DNA from: Spirosoma rigui
GTDB taxonomy: Bacteria; Bacteroidota; Bacteroidia; Cytophagales; Spirosomataceae
Assembly (NCBI RefSeq): GCF_002067135.1
Contig: NZ_CP020105.1
Location: forward strand, 3,472,001 to 3,536,000
Direction: 5' to 3'
DNA length: 64,000 bases
The position numbers and the translations under genes are program-made. This document shows, piece after piece, positions 9,128 to 16,967 of this stretch; position 1 is the first letter of the stretch; each line of letters starts with the position of its first letter. The notes under the pieces are model-generated. The model saw only the letters and a list, made by a program, of their open reading frames with translations. It ran no database searches and had not been told where the DNA came from.

Positions 9128-10411
9128 TTACAGGCTCCCAAAGCGGACGTAAGCCTGACGATCCAGTTCTTCGCGGTGGTCGGGATGGGCGATGTTAATG
9201 AGTGCTCGGGCGCGTTGCCGCAGATTCTGTCCGTACAGATCGGCAATACCATACTCGGTAACGATGTAGTGGACGTGGGCGCGGGTGGTGGTTACACCGG
9301 CTCCTTCTTTCAAAAAAGGAACGATCTTGCTGAGGCCTTTGCTCGTTACCGAGGGCAGCGCGATGATGGGTTTACCACCTTCCGACAGGGATGCGCCCCG
9401 CACAAAGTCCATTTGGCCACCCACTCCCGAGTATTGATACGTACCGATGGTATCGGCGCACACCTGCCCCGTAAGATCAATCTCAATGGCGGAGTTGATA
9501 GCCGTTACTTTGGGATTACGCCGGATGATAGACGTGTCGTTGGTGTAATTGGCGGGTTTCATAACCACGCCCGGATTGTCGTCGATAAAGTCATACACGC
9601 GCTGGGTACCCATCACAAAAGCCGACACGATACGGTAGGGGAGCACCGTTTTGTGCTCGCCCGTAATCACGCCCCGTTCAACCAGGTCGATTACGCCATC
9701 GGAAAACATCTCGGTATGAATGCCCAATCCCTTGTGGTGAATAAGTTCGGCCAGTGTGGCATTCGGAATCCCGCCAATGCCTAATTGTAGGGTAGCCCCA
9801 TCGTCGACCAGACTGGCAACGTATTGGCCTATCTTTCGATCTTCGGTACTAATCGCTCCCGGCATTACTTCGTACATAGGTTCGTCCACGTCTACTGCCG
9901 CGTGGAGCATACTGGCCGGAATCTGCCCATCACCATGCGTGCGCGGTACCCGTGGGTTTACCTGCGCAATGACGTATTTAGCTGATCGGATGGCCGCCAG
10001 CGACACATCGACTGATGGGCCGAGTGAACAATAGCCGTGCGCATCGGGGGGCGATACCTGGATCAGCGCCACGTCGATAGGTAGAACCTTGCGCTGAAAC
10101 AAAAGGGGGATCTCGCTCAGGAAAATGGGAACGTAATCACCAATTCCCTGATTCAGCTGCTTCCGCATATTGGCCCCGATAAAAAACGAGTTTGGTCGAA
10201 ATGAAGCCGTATGCTGTTCTTTCAGGTAAGGCAGCGGACCTTCGGTATGGATGTGGCAGACCTCCACATCGCGCAAACTGTCGGCCCGGGCCACCATCGC
10301 ATTGATCAGGACGTGGGGCGTTTGAGCAACGCTATGGATAAATACGCGATTTCCGGATTGGATGGCCGAAACGGCTTCGCTGGCGGTAGTTAACGGAAGA
10401 ACAGTGGACAT
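9128..10411 (-). CDS. Acetyl-CoA hydrolase/transferase family (4-hydroxybutyrate CoA-transferase-like)
   Basis: A 427-residue class I CoA-transferase of the acetyl-CoA hydrolase/4-hydroxybutyrate CoA-transferase group, near the usual family length. Landmarks are GNRVFIHSVAQTPHVL at the N-terminus, VSPPDAHGYCSLG, LQLGIGGIPNAT, and HTEMFSDG, where the Glu is expected to form the glutamyl-CoA thioester. The C-terminus has YIVTEYGIADLYG and RARALINIAHPDHRE. It should move CoA between acyl groups such as acetate and a short hydroxy- or branched acid in the cytoplasm. The only upstream gene on the strand is a DUF2267 protein, separated by an intrinsic terminator. Confidence 0.88.
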   Translation of the reverse strand: MSTVLPLTTASEAVSAIQSGNRVFIHSVAQTPHVLINAMVARADSLRDVEVCHIHTEGPLPYLKEQHTASFRPNSFFIGANMRKQLNQGIGDYVPIFLSEIPLLFQRKVLPIDVALIQVSPPDAHGYCSLGPSVDVSLAAIRSAKYVIAQVNPRVPRTHGDGQIPASMLHAAVDVDEPMYEVMPGAISTEDRKIGQYVASLVDDGATLQLGIGGIPNATLAELIHHKGLGIHTEMFSDGVIDLVERGVITGEHKTVLPYRIVSAFVMGTQRVYDFIDDNPGVVMKPANYTNDTSIIRRNPKVTAINSAIEIDLTGQVCADTIGTYQYSGVGGQMDFVRGASLSEGGKPIIALPSVTSKGLSKIVPFLKEGAGVTTTRAHVHYIVTEYGIADLYGQNLRQRARALINIAHPDHREELDRQAYVRFGSL

Positions 10412-10433
10412 GGTGAAAAGCGTGGTGTTAACA

Positions 10434-10470
10434 GTAAAAAAAATGGTGAACGGGGTCGTCCGTTCACCAT
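10434..10470 (-). terminator. Intrinsic terminator of the DUF2267 gene
   Basis: Arms 10443-10453 and 10460-10470 (ATGGTGAACGG and its reverse complement) are followed, on the minus strand, by an unbroken run of U from the A-run at 10435-10443. This is a textbook terminator 16 bases after the DUF2267 stop. Confidence 0.85.
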
Positions 10471-10485
10471 CGGGGTTGTGCCGAA

Positions 10486-10899
10486 TCAGCGGGCCGCATC
10501 CTGCGCCGTTGTTACGTTCTCGAACAGGGGCGCGTAATCGTCCGACAAGGTACTTTTAATTTTGTGCAGTTCACTATGGGTAACCATTGGCCCCAGTACC
10601 TGCATGAACTGCTGCGTGTACCGCGTAGCCGTATCGGTATCAACCCCAAGCTTGTCGGCCACGCGCTCGTAAAACTCGGCCAGCTTAAATCGCTCGCCCT
10701 GATCCCGGTCTTCGGGACTTATCTCGCGGATAATATCGAGGAGCTGAGCGGGCAACTGGGCGCCGAGGTTATCGGCTGCATTACCGGCGAGGTGCTCTGT
10801 GAGGGTGTGCAGAAAAGCCCGGGTAATATCGAGGACCTCCTGTTCGGTATCGACGCTGAGTTTGGCCTTTGCTTCGTGGATGAATTCAGGGTATTGCAT
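10486..10899 (-). CDS. DUF2267 domain protein
   Basis: A 137-residue soluble, acidic, helical protein: MQYPEFIHEAKAKL, then AFLHTLTEHLAGNAADNLGA and LPAQLLDIIREISPEDRDQG, then FYERVADKLGVD. The pairing of a helical repeat ending in L-x-A-Q-L-P with a second repeat containing RVADKLGV is typical of DUF2267, a family whose structure is known only in outline and whose function is unknown. It is probably a single-gene transcript, given the strong terminator just after its stop. Confidence 0.8.
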   Translation of the reverse strand: MQYPEFIHEAKAKLSVDTEQEVLDITRAFLHTLTEHLAGNAADNLGAQLPAQLLDIIREISPEDRDQGERFKLAEFYERVADKLGVDTDTATRYTQQFMQVLGPMVTHSELHKIKSTLSDDYAPLFENVTTAQDAAR

Positions 10900-10998
10900 A
10901 ACGTTGATTGAGTTGGTTTACGAAAAGACAACCGAACGTTTGGAGGCTTGGTTTGATAATAGACGCGCAATTACGACCGCCCGGACGATTTTTACCCG

Positions 10999-12498
10999 TC
11001 AGCTGGTTAAAAAGTGCTGAAACCAGCGCCCGGATGCTTTTACGATCCGTTGCTGGGTGCGAAAGTCGACATATACCAGACCGAAGCGGGGCCGGTAGCC
11101 TTCCGCCCACTCGAAGTTATCGAGAAAAGTCCAGGCGAAATATCCGGCAACGGGAAACCTATTCTGCCGGGCCCGTAAAACGTGGTGGAGGTAGTGATGG
11201 TGATAGTCGACCCGCGCCGTATCAATTACTGCGCCGTCCTGAACGGTATCGTAGAAAGCGGCTCCGCTCTCGGTGATGTATATCTGGTTGACTCCGTCAT
11301 ACCGGCCAAACTGCTCAATAATGCGGTACATACTGTCGGGAGACACCTCCCAGCCCATTTCAGTGAGAATTGGTACGCTGCGTTGAAGGGGCGAAATCTC
11401 CCTGGCCCACAAGTAGGGCATGAAGTAGGTATGCTCCACCACCGCCCGGAAATAATGTTGCAGACCAATGAAATCGAAGTTGAAAGCCAGCCGTTCCAGA
11501 TCGCCGGGTTTCGCCACTTTTTTGATGATACCACCCAGAAAAGGCAGCGTTTCGCTCGGGTAACCCAGCCCCAGCGCGGGTTCGATATAGAGCCGGTTCA
11601 GGAGCGCATCGACCCGGGCTGCTGCCGCTACGTCACGGGGCTGCGTCGTGAAGGGATCAACCGGCGAGCAGGAGAACGTAGTGCCTACCCGCGCGTCGGG
11701 TATATTTCGGCGAACCACCCGTCCTCCTTCGGCCTGCGCCAGGGTAGTGTGGTGAATAACGGGCAGCAGGCTCCGGAAACTACGGCGGCCGGGCGCGTGC
11801 ATGCCGGTGAAATAACCCAGAACCGACGATGCCAGGGGTTCATTCAGAATGATCCAGTGCTTTACCTTGTGGCCGAAAGCTTTGGTGCAGATATCCGCAA
11901 ACTCGGCAAACCAGTCGACGACCTGCCGGTTAGCCCAGCCACCTTTGGCTTCGAGCGCCTGCGGCAGGTCCCAGTGGTACAGCGTTATCCAGGGAGTTAT
12001 GCCCAGCGCCAGGCACTCGTCGATGAGCCGGTCGTAAAAGCGAAGCCCCGGATCATTGATACGTCCGCCGTGCAGGGGACCGGTCCCGTCGGGGAGGATG
12101 CGGGACCACGAGAGCGAAAACCGAAACGCCGAGAAGCCCAGTTCCCGGTGCAGCCGCAGATCAGACGGGTAGCGGTCGTAGAACTCGCAAGCGCTGTCGG
12201 CATGTTCGCCGGTCTTGATTTTTCCCTTCGTGTGGGCAAACGTGTCCCATATGGAAGGCCCCCGCCCGTCGCGGTCAACCGCCCCTTCTATCTGGTAGGC
12301 AGCCGTGGCAGTGCCCCAGATGAAGTCGGGGCCGAACGGCTGACGGGTGAGAGGGGGAGGAGCGGGTTGGGCGGGTTGGGCGGACGCGAGCGGCTGGCTG
12401 GACAAAACGGAGGAAGGGATGATCGTAAGCCTAACGATTTTGCCGCCCGAACGGGTTTGTCCGTAACAAAACCTTAATATGGCGGGCTGCGCAACCAC
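10999..12498 (-). CDS. Family 1 glycoside hydrolase (beta-glucosidase-like)
   Basis: A GH1 TIM barrel. FGPDFIWGTATAAYQIEGA and DGRGPSIWDTFAH are the family's N-terminal signatures, WIILNEPLAS carries the acid/base Glu in the NEP motif, and YITESGAAF carries the nucleophile Glu (TESG in place of the commoner TENG). The C-terminal WTFLDNFEWAEGYRPRFGL is also typical. It should release terminal beta-linked glucose or galactose from oligosaccharides. The first about 50 residues, rich in Pro, Ala and Gln, are outside the family. The GTG at 12498 is the longest start and is uncertain. No clean signal peptide is visible, so location is unclear. It is divergent from the kinase-like gene at 12564. Confidence 0.92.
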   Translation of the reverse strand: MVAQPAILRFCYGQTRSGGKIVRLTIIPSSVLSSQPLASAQPAQPAPPPLTRQPFGPDFIWGTATAAYQIEGAVDRDGRGPSIWDTFAHTKGKIKTGEHADSACEFYDRYPSDLRLHRELGFSAFRFSLSWSRILPDGTGPLHGGRINDPGLRFYDRLIDECLALGITPWITLYHWDLPQALEAKGGWANRQVVDWFAEFADICTKAFGHKVKHWIILNEPLASSVLGYFTGMHAPGRRSFRSLLPVIHHTTLAQAEGGRVVRRNIPDARVGTTFSCSPVDPFTTQPRDVAAAARVDALLNRLYIEPALGLGYPSETLPFLGGIIKKVAKPGDLERLAFNFDFIGLQHYFRAVVEHTYFMPYLWAREISPLQRSVPILTEMGWEVSPDSMYRIIEQFGRYDGVNQIYITESGAAFYDTVQDGAVIDTARVDYHHHYLHHVLRARQNRFPVAGYFAWTFLDNFEWAEGYRPRFGLVYVDFRTQQRIVKASGRWFQHFLTS

Positions 12499-12563
12499 AA
12501 TCGGGCGCCGGTGGTTTATTCTTCTCGCTTACCTTTATCCCGGAACTAACGGACGGGTCATTC

Positions 12564-13586
12564 ATGCCTATCATATCCCGAAAAAAACTGGTGTATACCA
12601 TTGGCGAGCCCCTGCGGGCGTACCTTGGTGAATACAATCGCGAACACCCGTTGCCCATCCAGTATTCCGATCTGCTGCGCTACGACAACTCCGCTTCGCT
12701 TTACGACAAACGCGACCGCGATACGCTGTGGGAAACGGTGTACTATCCCGCCAGCGAGACCGACGATATTCTGCTGGCGCTGAAGACGATCTACGCTATC
12801 CTCAAAGCCGATGGTGATATGTCGGTAACGGGTCACCTGACCATCGACCGGGTGGATTTGTGCAGCTACGGCAATACTATGCCGTTTCGGGTGCGGGTGC
12901 GCAACCTGGTCAATGACAACTTCGATTATTTCTACATCAAAAAAGCCGATGCCTCGCGGGTGTATGGCCTGGAACTGGAACACATCCTCTCGCCCAACCG
13001 CATCAGCTACCTGACCAGCGGCCAAACCCTCATCGAAGAGCACATCGCCGGTATTCCCGGCGATATGTTCTTCACCCAGCAGATGCACGATGCTGATATG
13101 AATCCGGTGCGTTTGTGCAAGGAGTTTGTCAAGTTCAATGAACGCTGCTTCACCCGCCTGCTGGGCGATATGCATTCGAGTAATTTCGTGGTTGACATCA
13201 CGCCCGATTTCGACGAGGTCTACTACCGCATCCGGGCCATCGACTTCGACCAGCAATCGTATGAGGGACGGAAATCGGTGTATATGCCGCAGTATTACAA
13301 GCAGAACCAGCCGATCATCGACCTGGGTACCACCTGCCTGTCGCCCGAGAGCGTCCGCCAGTACCAGATCGAAGAGCGATCGCTGATGGCGGGGCGGCTA
13401 CGGGTCGAACAAACCCGCATCGGCGATCTGATGGCGGCTATGCGGACCGATGCCATTGCCCCGCCCGGGCATGTGGAACAGCTCAGAGCGGCCCTCAACC
13501 GTCACTACCGGACCAGCAGTTTCGATTCCTGCCGCACAATGGGCGATCTGGTCTGGCACAGTCTCGAACTGGTCCGGATACACTGA
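12564..13586 (+). CDS. Uncharacterised protein with protein kinase-like fold motifs
   Basis: A 340-residue protein I cannot name, but the order of its motifs resembles aminoglycoside-phosphotransferase/protein kinase-like folds. FYIKKADAS at 123-131 could hold the strand-3 Lys. GLELEHIL at 135-142 could be the helix with the partner Glu. LIEEHIAGIPGD at 156-167 looks like a hinge. LLGDMHSSNFVVD at 199-211 looks like the catalytic loop (Asp, His, Asn as in GDxHxxN). RAIDFDQQ at 224-231 looks like the metal-binding Asp segment. Residues 1-80 are unlike the kinase fold. No signal or membrane segment is present. If real, it phosphorylates a small molecule or protein. It is divergent from GH1, and a hairpin follows its stop. 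Confidence 0.6.
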   Translation: MPIISRKKLVYTIGEPLRAYLGEYNREHPLPIQYSDLLRYDNSASLYDKRDRDTLWETVYYPASETDDILLALKTIYAILKADGDMSVTGHLTIDRVDLCSYGNTMPFRVRVRNLVNDNFDYFYIKKADASRVYGLELEHILSPNRISYLTSGQTLIEEHIAGIPGDMFFTQQMHDADMNPVRLCKEFVKFNERCFTRLLGDMHSSNFVVDITPDFDEVYYRIRAIDFDQQSYEGRKSVYMPQYYKQNQPIIDLGTTCLSPESVRQYQIEERSLMAGRLRVEQTRIGDLMAAMRTDAIAPPGHVEQLRAALNRHYRTSSFDSCRTMGDLVWHSLELVRIH

Positions 13587-13626
13587 ATGCCCGCTCGGGC
13601 CAAGAAAGTGGCCTGGGCGGGCATTC
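13585..13626 (+). terminator. Hairpin after the kinase-like gene
   Basis: GAATGCCCGC at 13585-13594 pairs with 13617-13626, with further partial pairing (GGCCA/TGGCC) inside. It overlaps the stop codon region of the gene. No T-run follows. Confidence 0.5.
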
Positions 13627-13656
13627 GATACGACCGTATAAGACGGTATCGGGGAA

Positions 13657-14058
13657 TTAACCCCGGCGACCAAAGGGGGCCCGGTTGTTATAGGGCCGGT
13701 TGTTTTGCTGGGCGGCAAACAGACGATCGCGTTGCGACGACGTTAGCACGGCCAGTACGTCCTGACGCTTCCGGAGCATGAGCTGGCGGTAGCCTTCCTG
13801 GGTCATACGGGGATTAGCCACCATCTGGTCGTAGCTGTTCTCGATTTTGCGAAGCTGCTTCTCCTGACGGCGCGACAGGTTAACGATGGCATCGATCCGG
13901 TCGATCTTGTATTCATCCTGCGCCTGGTCATTATTATAACGGGGGCCTTGCGCCTGGGGTAGGCGGTTGCCGTAGGGTCTCGAATAAACGCCCTGGGCCA
14001 TAGTTACACCGGTGGTAAGAGCGAAGAAAGTAAGGGCGGCTGCGATTGTCTTTTTCAT
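13657..14058 (-). CDS. Small periplasmic protein, Spy-like helical character
   Basis: A 133-residue protein with a clear Sec signal (MKKTIAAALTFFALTTGVTMAQ). The mature part has a Gly/Arg/Tyr/Asn-rich linker, then an amphipathic helical region (LSRRQEKQLRKIENSYDQM, then YRQLMLRKRQDVLAVLTSSQRDRLF) and an Asn/Arg-rich tail. The recurring L-[ST]-x-x-Q pattern (LSRRQ, LTSSQ) resembles the LTxxQ motif of Spy/CpxP-type periplasmic chaperones. That assignment is by pattern only. It is a single-gene unit. Confidence 0.7.
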   Translation of the reverse strand: MKKTIAAALTFFALTTGVTMAQGVYSRPYGNRLPQAQGPRYNNDQAQDEYKIDRIDAIVNLSRRQEKQLRKIENSYDQMVANPRMTQEGYRQLMLRKRQDVLAVLTSSQRDRLFAAQQNNRPYNNRAPFGRRG

Positions 14059-14178
14059 GATCAGTAGGTTGTTTTTATGTTGTTACTGATCGTTAGAAGT
14101 GAATCACCCCCGTGCGTTTAACGGGGTACCCGGACGGACTGGCTGAATGCCCGATAATGCGCCCTGAACCGGGTAAAT

Positions 14179-15195
14179 TCACTCCGGAATGACCTCAGAA
14201 TTTTCGCGCTGCCGGTGCGCCATGGCCTGGGCAATGATGCTGGCTACGATGAGCTGCAGGGCGTGGTAGATCATGATGGGTAGCAAGACAACGCCGGCAA
14301 TTGTACCCGGGAACAGGACATTAGCCATCACACTACCCTGAACCAGGGATTTTTTGGAGCCGCAGAACAGGGCCGTAATCCGGTCTTCCGGCTCGAAATG
14401 CAGGAGCCGGCTCAGCACATGCACTATGCCGAAGATCAGGAAGAACAACCCCAGCATCAGGGCCGCCAGTTCAATCAGGTCGCTGGCGGAGTAGTCGGCG
14501 AAGAGGTTGAGCGTAAACGATTCGCAGAAAGCGGTGTAGACAATTATCAGGATGGTCAGCTGATCGAAGTAGCGCAGGTATGACTTGTAGCGCTCGGCAA
14601 TCCAGCCCAGTCGCCGGTTGAGCAATAGGCCCGCAATCACCGGTACGATGACCTGGAGGGTCAGCTTGCCAATGACGCTGTTGAGGTCGTAGTCCCCGTT
14701 GGTAGAAGTTAGCAGGTAACTCATCCAGATGGGCGTGATGAACACCCCGATCAGACTGGAAATGCTGGCGTTAAAAATAGCCGCCGGAATGTTGCCCCCC
14801 GCAATGGATACCATGACCACCGACGATGAGACGGTAGACGGGAGAGCGGCTACGTAGAAAATGCCCAGCCAGAGTAATTCGGTTTCCGGGGTCATCAAAA
14901 ATGTTCGTGCGCCCAGCACCAGGGCGGGAAAAATAACGAAGGTGGTGAGGTGAATGACCAGGTGGAGCCGGTAGTTGCGCAATCCTGCTTTCAACTGATC
15001 AAAATTCAGCCGTAATCCATAGAAAAAGAAAATAAGAGAAACGCCGTAACTCGCCAGGGAGGAGAGCGAAAAAGGGCCTTCCTGAACGCCGGGGCCGGGC
15101 CATAGTTTAGCCAGCCCGATCATGGCCAGCAGTGCGAGGATAAACCAGTCGAGCCCAACGCGGGCCAGTAAGGAGCCTAAAGAATTTTTTGCCAT
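14179..15195 (-). CDS. SBF-like (bile acid:sodium symporter/CPA) transporter, YfeH/RCH1 type
   Basis: A 338-residue inner-membrane protein with about ten hydrophobic segments from residue 14 to 322. FFFYGLRLNFDQLKAGL, AALPSTVSSSVVMVSIAGGN and LFCGSKKSLVQGSVMANVLF are signature stretches of the SBF-like subfamily (PF13593; YfeH in E. coli, RCH1 in fungi), rather than of true bile acid symporters. The pair of unwound helices (AALPSTVSSS and CGSKKSLVQG) should form the ion and substrate site. The substrate is unknown; the fungal relative affects calcium homeostasis. The ATG at 15195 is the first Met. The gene is divergent from GH30. Confidence 0.85.
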   Translation of the reverse strand: MAKNSLGSLLARVGLDWFILALLAMIGLAKLWPGPGVQEGPFSLSSLASYGVSLIFFFYGLRLNFDQLKAGLRNYRLHLVIHLTTFVIFPALVLGARTFLMTPETELLWLGIFYVAALPSTVSSSVVMVSIAGGNIPAAIFNASISSLIGVFITPIWMSYLLTSTNGDYDLNSVIGKLTLQVIVPVIAGLLLNRRLGWIAERYKSYLRYFDQLTILIIVYTAFCESFTLNLFADYSASDLIELAALMLGLFFLIFGIVHVLSRLLHFEPEDRITALFCGSKKSLVQGSVMANVLFPGTIAGVVLLPIMIYHALQLIVASIIAQAMAHRQRENSEVIPE

Positions 15196-15364
15196 ACTAT
15201 CCAGTAACCGCCCGGCGCCTGGTTTCGTTTGGATGAATTGCGGTCGATACGGTTTGGATCAGCGTACCTGACTTGTGCGGCAGGGGCTGCTTCCGGTTGC
15301 GCCCATGCCGGGTAAGGATGGCTGCAAATCTGCTTATAAATGGCACAGAGTTAACCCGGACTGT

Positions 15365-16951
15365 ATGAACAAATGTGTACTTTATTCGGCAGTGCTGTTC
15401 CTCGCCTGCACAAAAGGCAGCGTCAAAATAGCCTCCTCTTCCAGTCAGTCACCTAGTAGCAACAGAGCCGTCGTTTCGCTGGCCAGTGAATATCAGACCA
15501 TCCATAGTTTCGGTGCGTCCGATTGCTGGTCGGCCAAATTCGTTGGCAACTGGGCGGACGAAGCCCGAAAAAATCAGATTGCCGACCTGCTCTTCAGCCT
15601 CGATACGTTGCCTACCGGTCAGCCCAAAGGCATTGGCCTCTCGCTCTGGCGGATGAACATTGGTGCGGGCAGCTTCGAGCAGGGTGACTCCAGCAACATC
15701 GGTGACGAATGGCGTCGGGAAGAGTGTTTCCTTAAACCCGACGGGCAGTACGACTGGTCGAAGCAGGCGGGCAACCAGTGGTTCCTCAACGCGGCCCGTC
15801 GGCGTGGGGTGCGCTACACACTGGGTTTTACCAACTCGCCCCCCGTTCAGATGACCGTCAACGGCAAGGCATTCTCATCCGGCGGTAGTGCCCTGAACCT
15901 GAAACCTAACCGCGTGGCCGACTTCGCCGATTTCCTGGTCCGGGTGTCCGATCAGTTCAAATTTACGTACGTCAGCCCGTTCAACGAACCGCAGTGGGAC
16001 TGGAAAGCCGGTAACAACGGCAAAGCCGGGCAGGAGGGAACGCCCGCCCGCAATACTGACATCGTCAGCGTTGTCAAGGTGCTGTCTGATAAACTTGACG
16101 CTGCCGGCAGCAAAACAACGGTTGTTGCCGGGGAAGCCGGCCAGCTCGATTACCTCTACGAAAAAGCCGAATCGGGGCGGGGTAACCAGGTAGAGCAACT
16201 GTTTGGGAAATCGGGGCCGTCGCTGGCTGGTCTGCCAAAGGTCGAGCAGATCGTGGCCTACCACAGCTACTTCAGCACCTGCGACGACGCGAAGCTGGTA
16301 AGGATGCGCCAGTCGGCAAGTAAGGCGGCCCGGTCGGTGAGCGGGCTGTCGCTCTGGCAAAGCGAATTCGGGGTGCTGGGCGACGTGTGTGGTAAGGTCA
16401 ACGGCTACCCGCGCAGCACCGGCATCGACTATGGGCTGTATGTTGCCAAAGTAATTCACAACGACCTGGCCGTTGCCAACGCTACGTCCTGGCAGTGGTG
16501 GCTGGCCATCAACCCCTACAACTACAGCGATGGCCTGGTGTATATCAATGGTCCCGACGGGCAGTACAAAGACCACCGGAATGCTCGCGAGTCAGGCCAG
16601 GTGGTTGATTCCAAGCAGTTGTGGGCTTTCGGAAATTTTGCCCGATTTGTGCGGCCCGGTATGAAGCGCATCGACGTAGCACTCAAATCCAACGCCGACC
16701 CGGTTGCTCAGGCGGGTAACCTGATGCTGTCGGGCTACAAGGAAGAACGCACAAAAACGGTGGTGCTGATTGCCATCAACACCACCGATCAGTCTATAGC
16801 CCTGCCACTGTCGGGCGTAACACTTCGGAAAAATCAACTGACGACTTACACGACCAGTCAGGATCGGAACCTGGCGAAAGCAACGGTTTTGGCCAGTCGC
16901 GTTCAATTGCCCCCTAAATCGGTAACCACGCTGGTCGGTCAGTACAACTAG
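15365..16951 (+). CDS. GH30 lipoprotein (endo-beta-1,6-galactanase-like)
   Basis: From the ATG at 15365 the protein is 528 residues with a short lipoprotein signal (CVLYSAVLFLAC, lipid-bearing Cys in FLAC). The catalytic barrel contains HSFGASDCWSAKFVGNW, GLSLWRMNIGAGS, YVSPFNEPQWDW (acid/base Glu in NEP) and LSLWQSEFGVLGD (nucleophile Glu). The last about 90 residues form the beta-sandwich typical of GH30. The Gly-Ala-Ser-Asp start and tryptophan-rich NEP region fit the branch labelled endo-beta-1,6-galactanase. It should be anchored at the outer membrane or in the periplasm and cut beta-1,6-galactan or a related glycan. A longer reading from 15275 lacks a signal, so the later ATG is preferred. 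Confidence 0.88.
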   Translation: MNKCVLYSAVLFLACTKGSVKIASSSSQSPSSNRAVVSLASEYQTIHSFGASDCWSAKFVGNWADEARKNQIADLLFSLDTLPTGQPKGIGLSLWRMNIGAGSFEQGDSSNIGDEWRREECFLKPDGQYDWSKQAGNQWFLNAARRRGVRYTLGFTNSPPVQMTVNGKAFSSGGSALNLKPNRVADFADFLVRVSDQFKFTYVSPFNEPQWDWKAGNNGKAGQEGTPARNTDIVSVVKVLSDKLDAAGSKTTVVAGEAGQLDYLYEKAESGRGNQVEQLFGKSGPSLAGLPKVEQIVAYHSYFSTCDDAKLVRMRQSASKAARSVSGLSLWQSEFGVLGDVCGKVNGYPRSTGIDYGLYVAKVIHNDLAVANATSWQWWLAINPYNYSDGLVYINGPDGQYKDHRNARESGQVVDSKQLWAFGNFARFVRPGMKRIDVALKSNADPVAQAGNLMLSGYKEERTKTVVLIAINTTDQSIALPLSGVTLRKNQLTTYTTSQDRNLAKATVLASRVQLPPKSVTTLVGQYN

Positions 16952-16967
16952 GGACCCGACGACGGGC

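Noticed and set aside
11182..12477. Long + strand open frame opposite the GH1 gene
   Set aside because: It lies wholly antisense to a clear GH1 enzyme and has no family resemblance; such frames arise from GC-rich codon positions.
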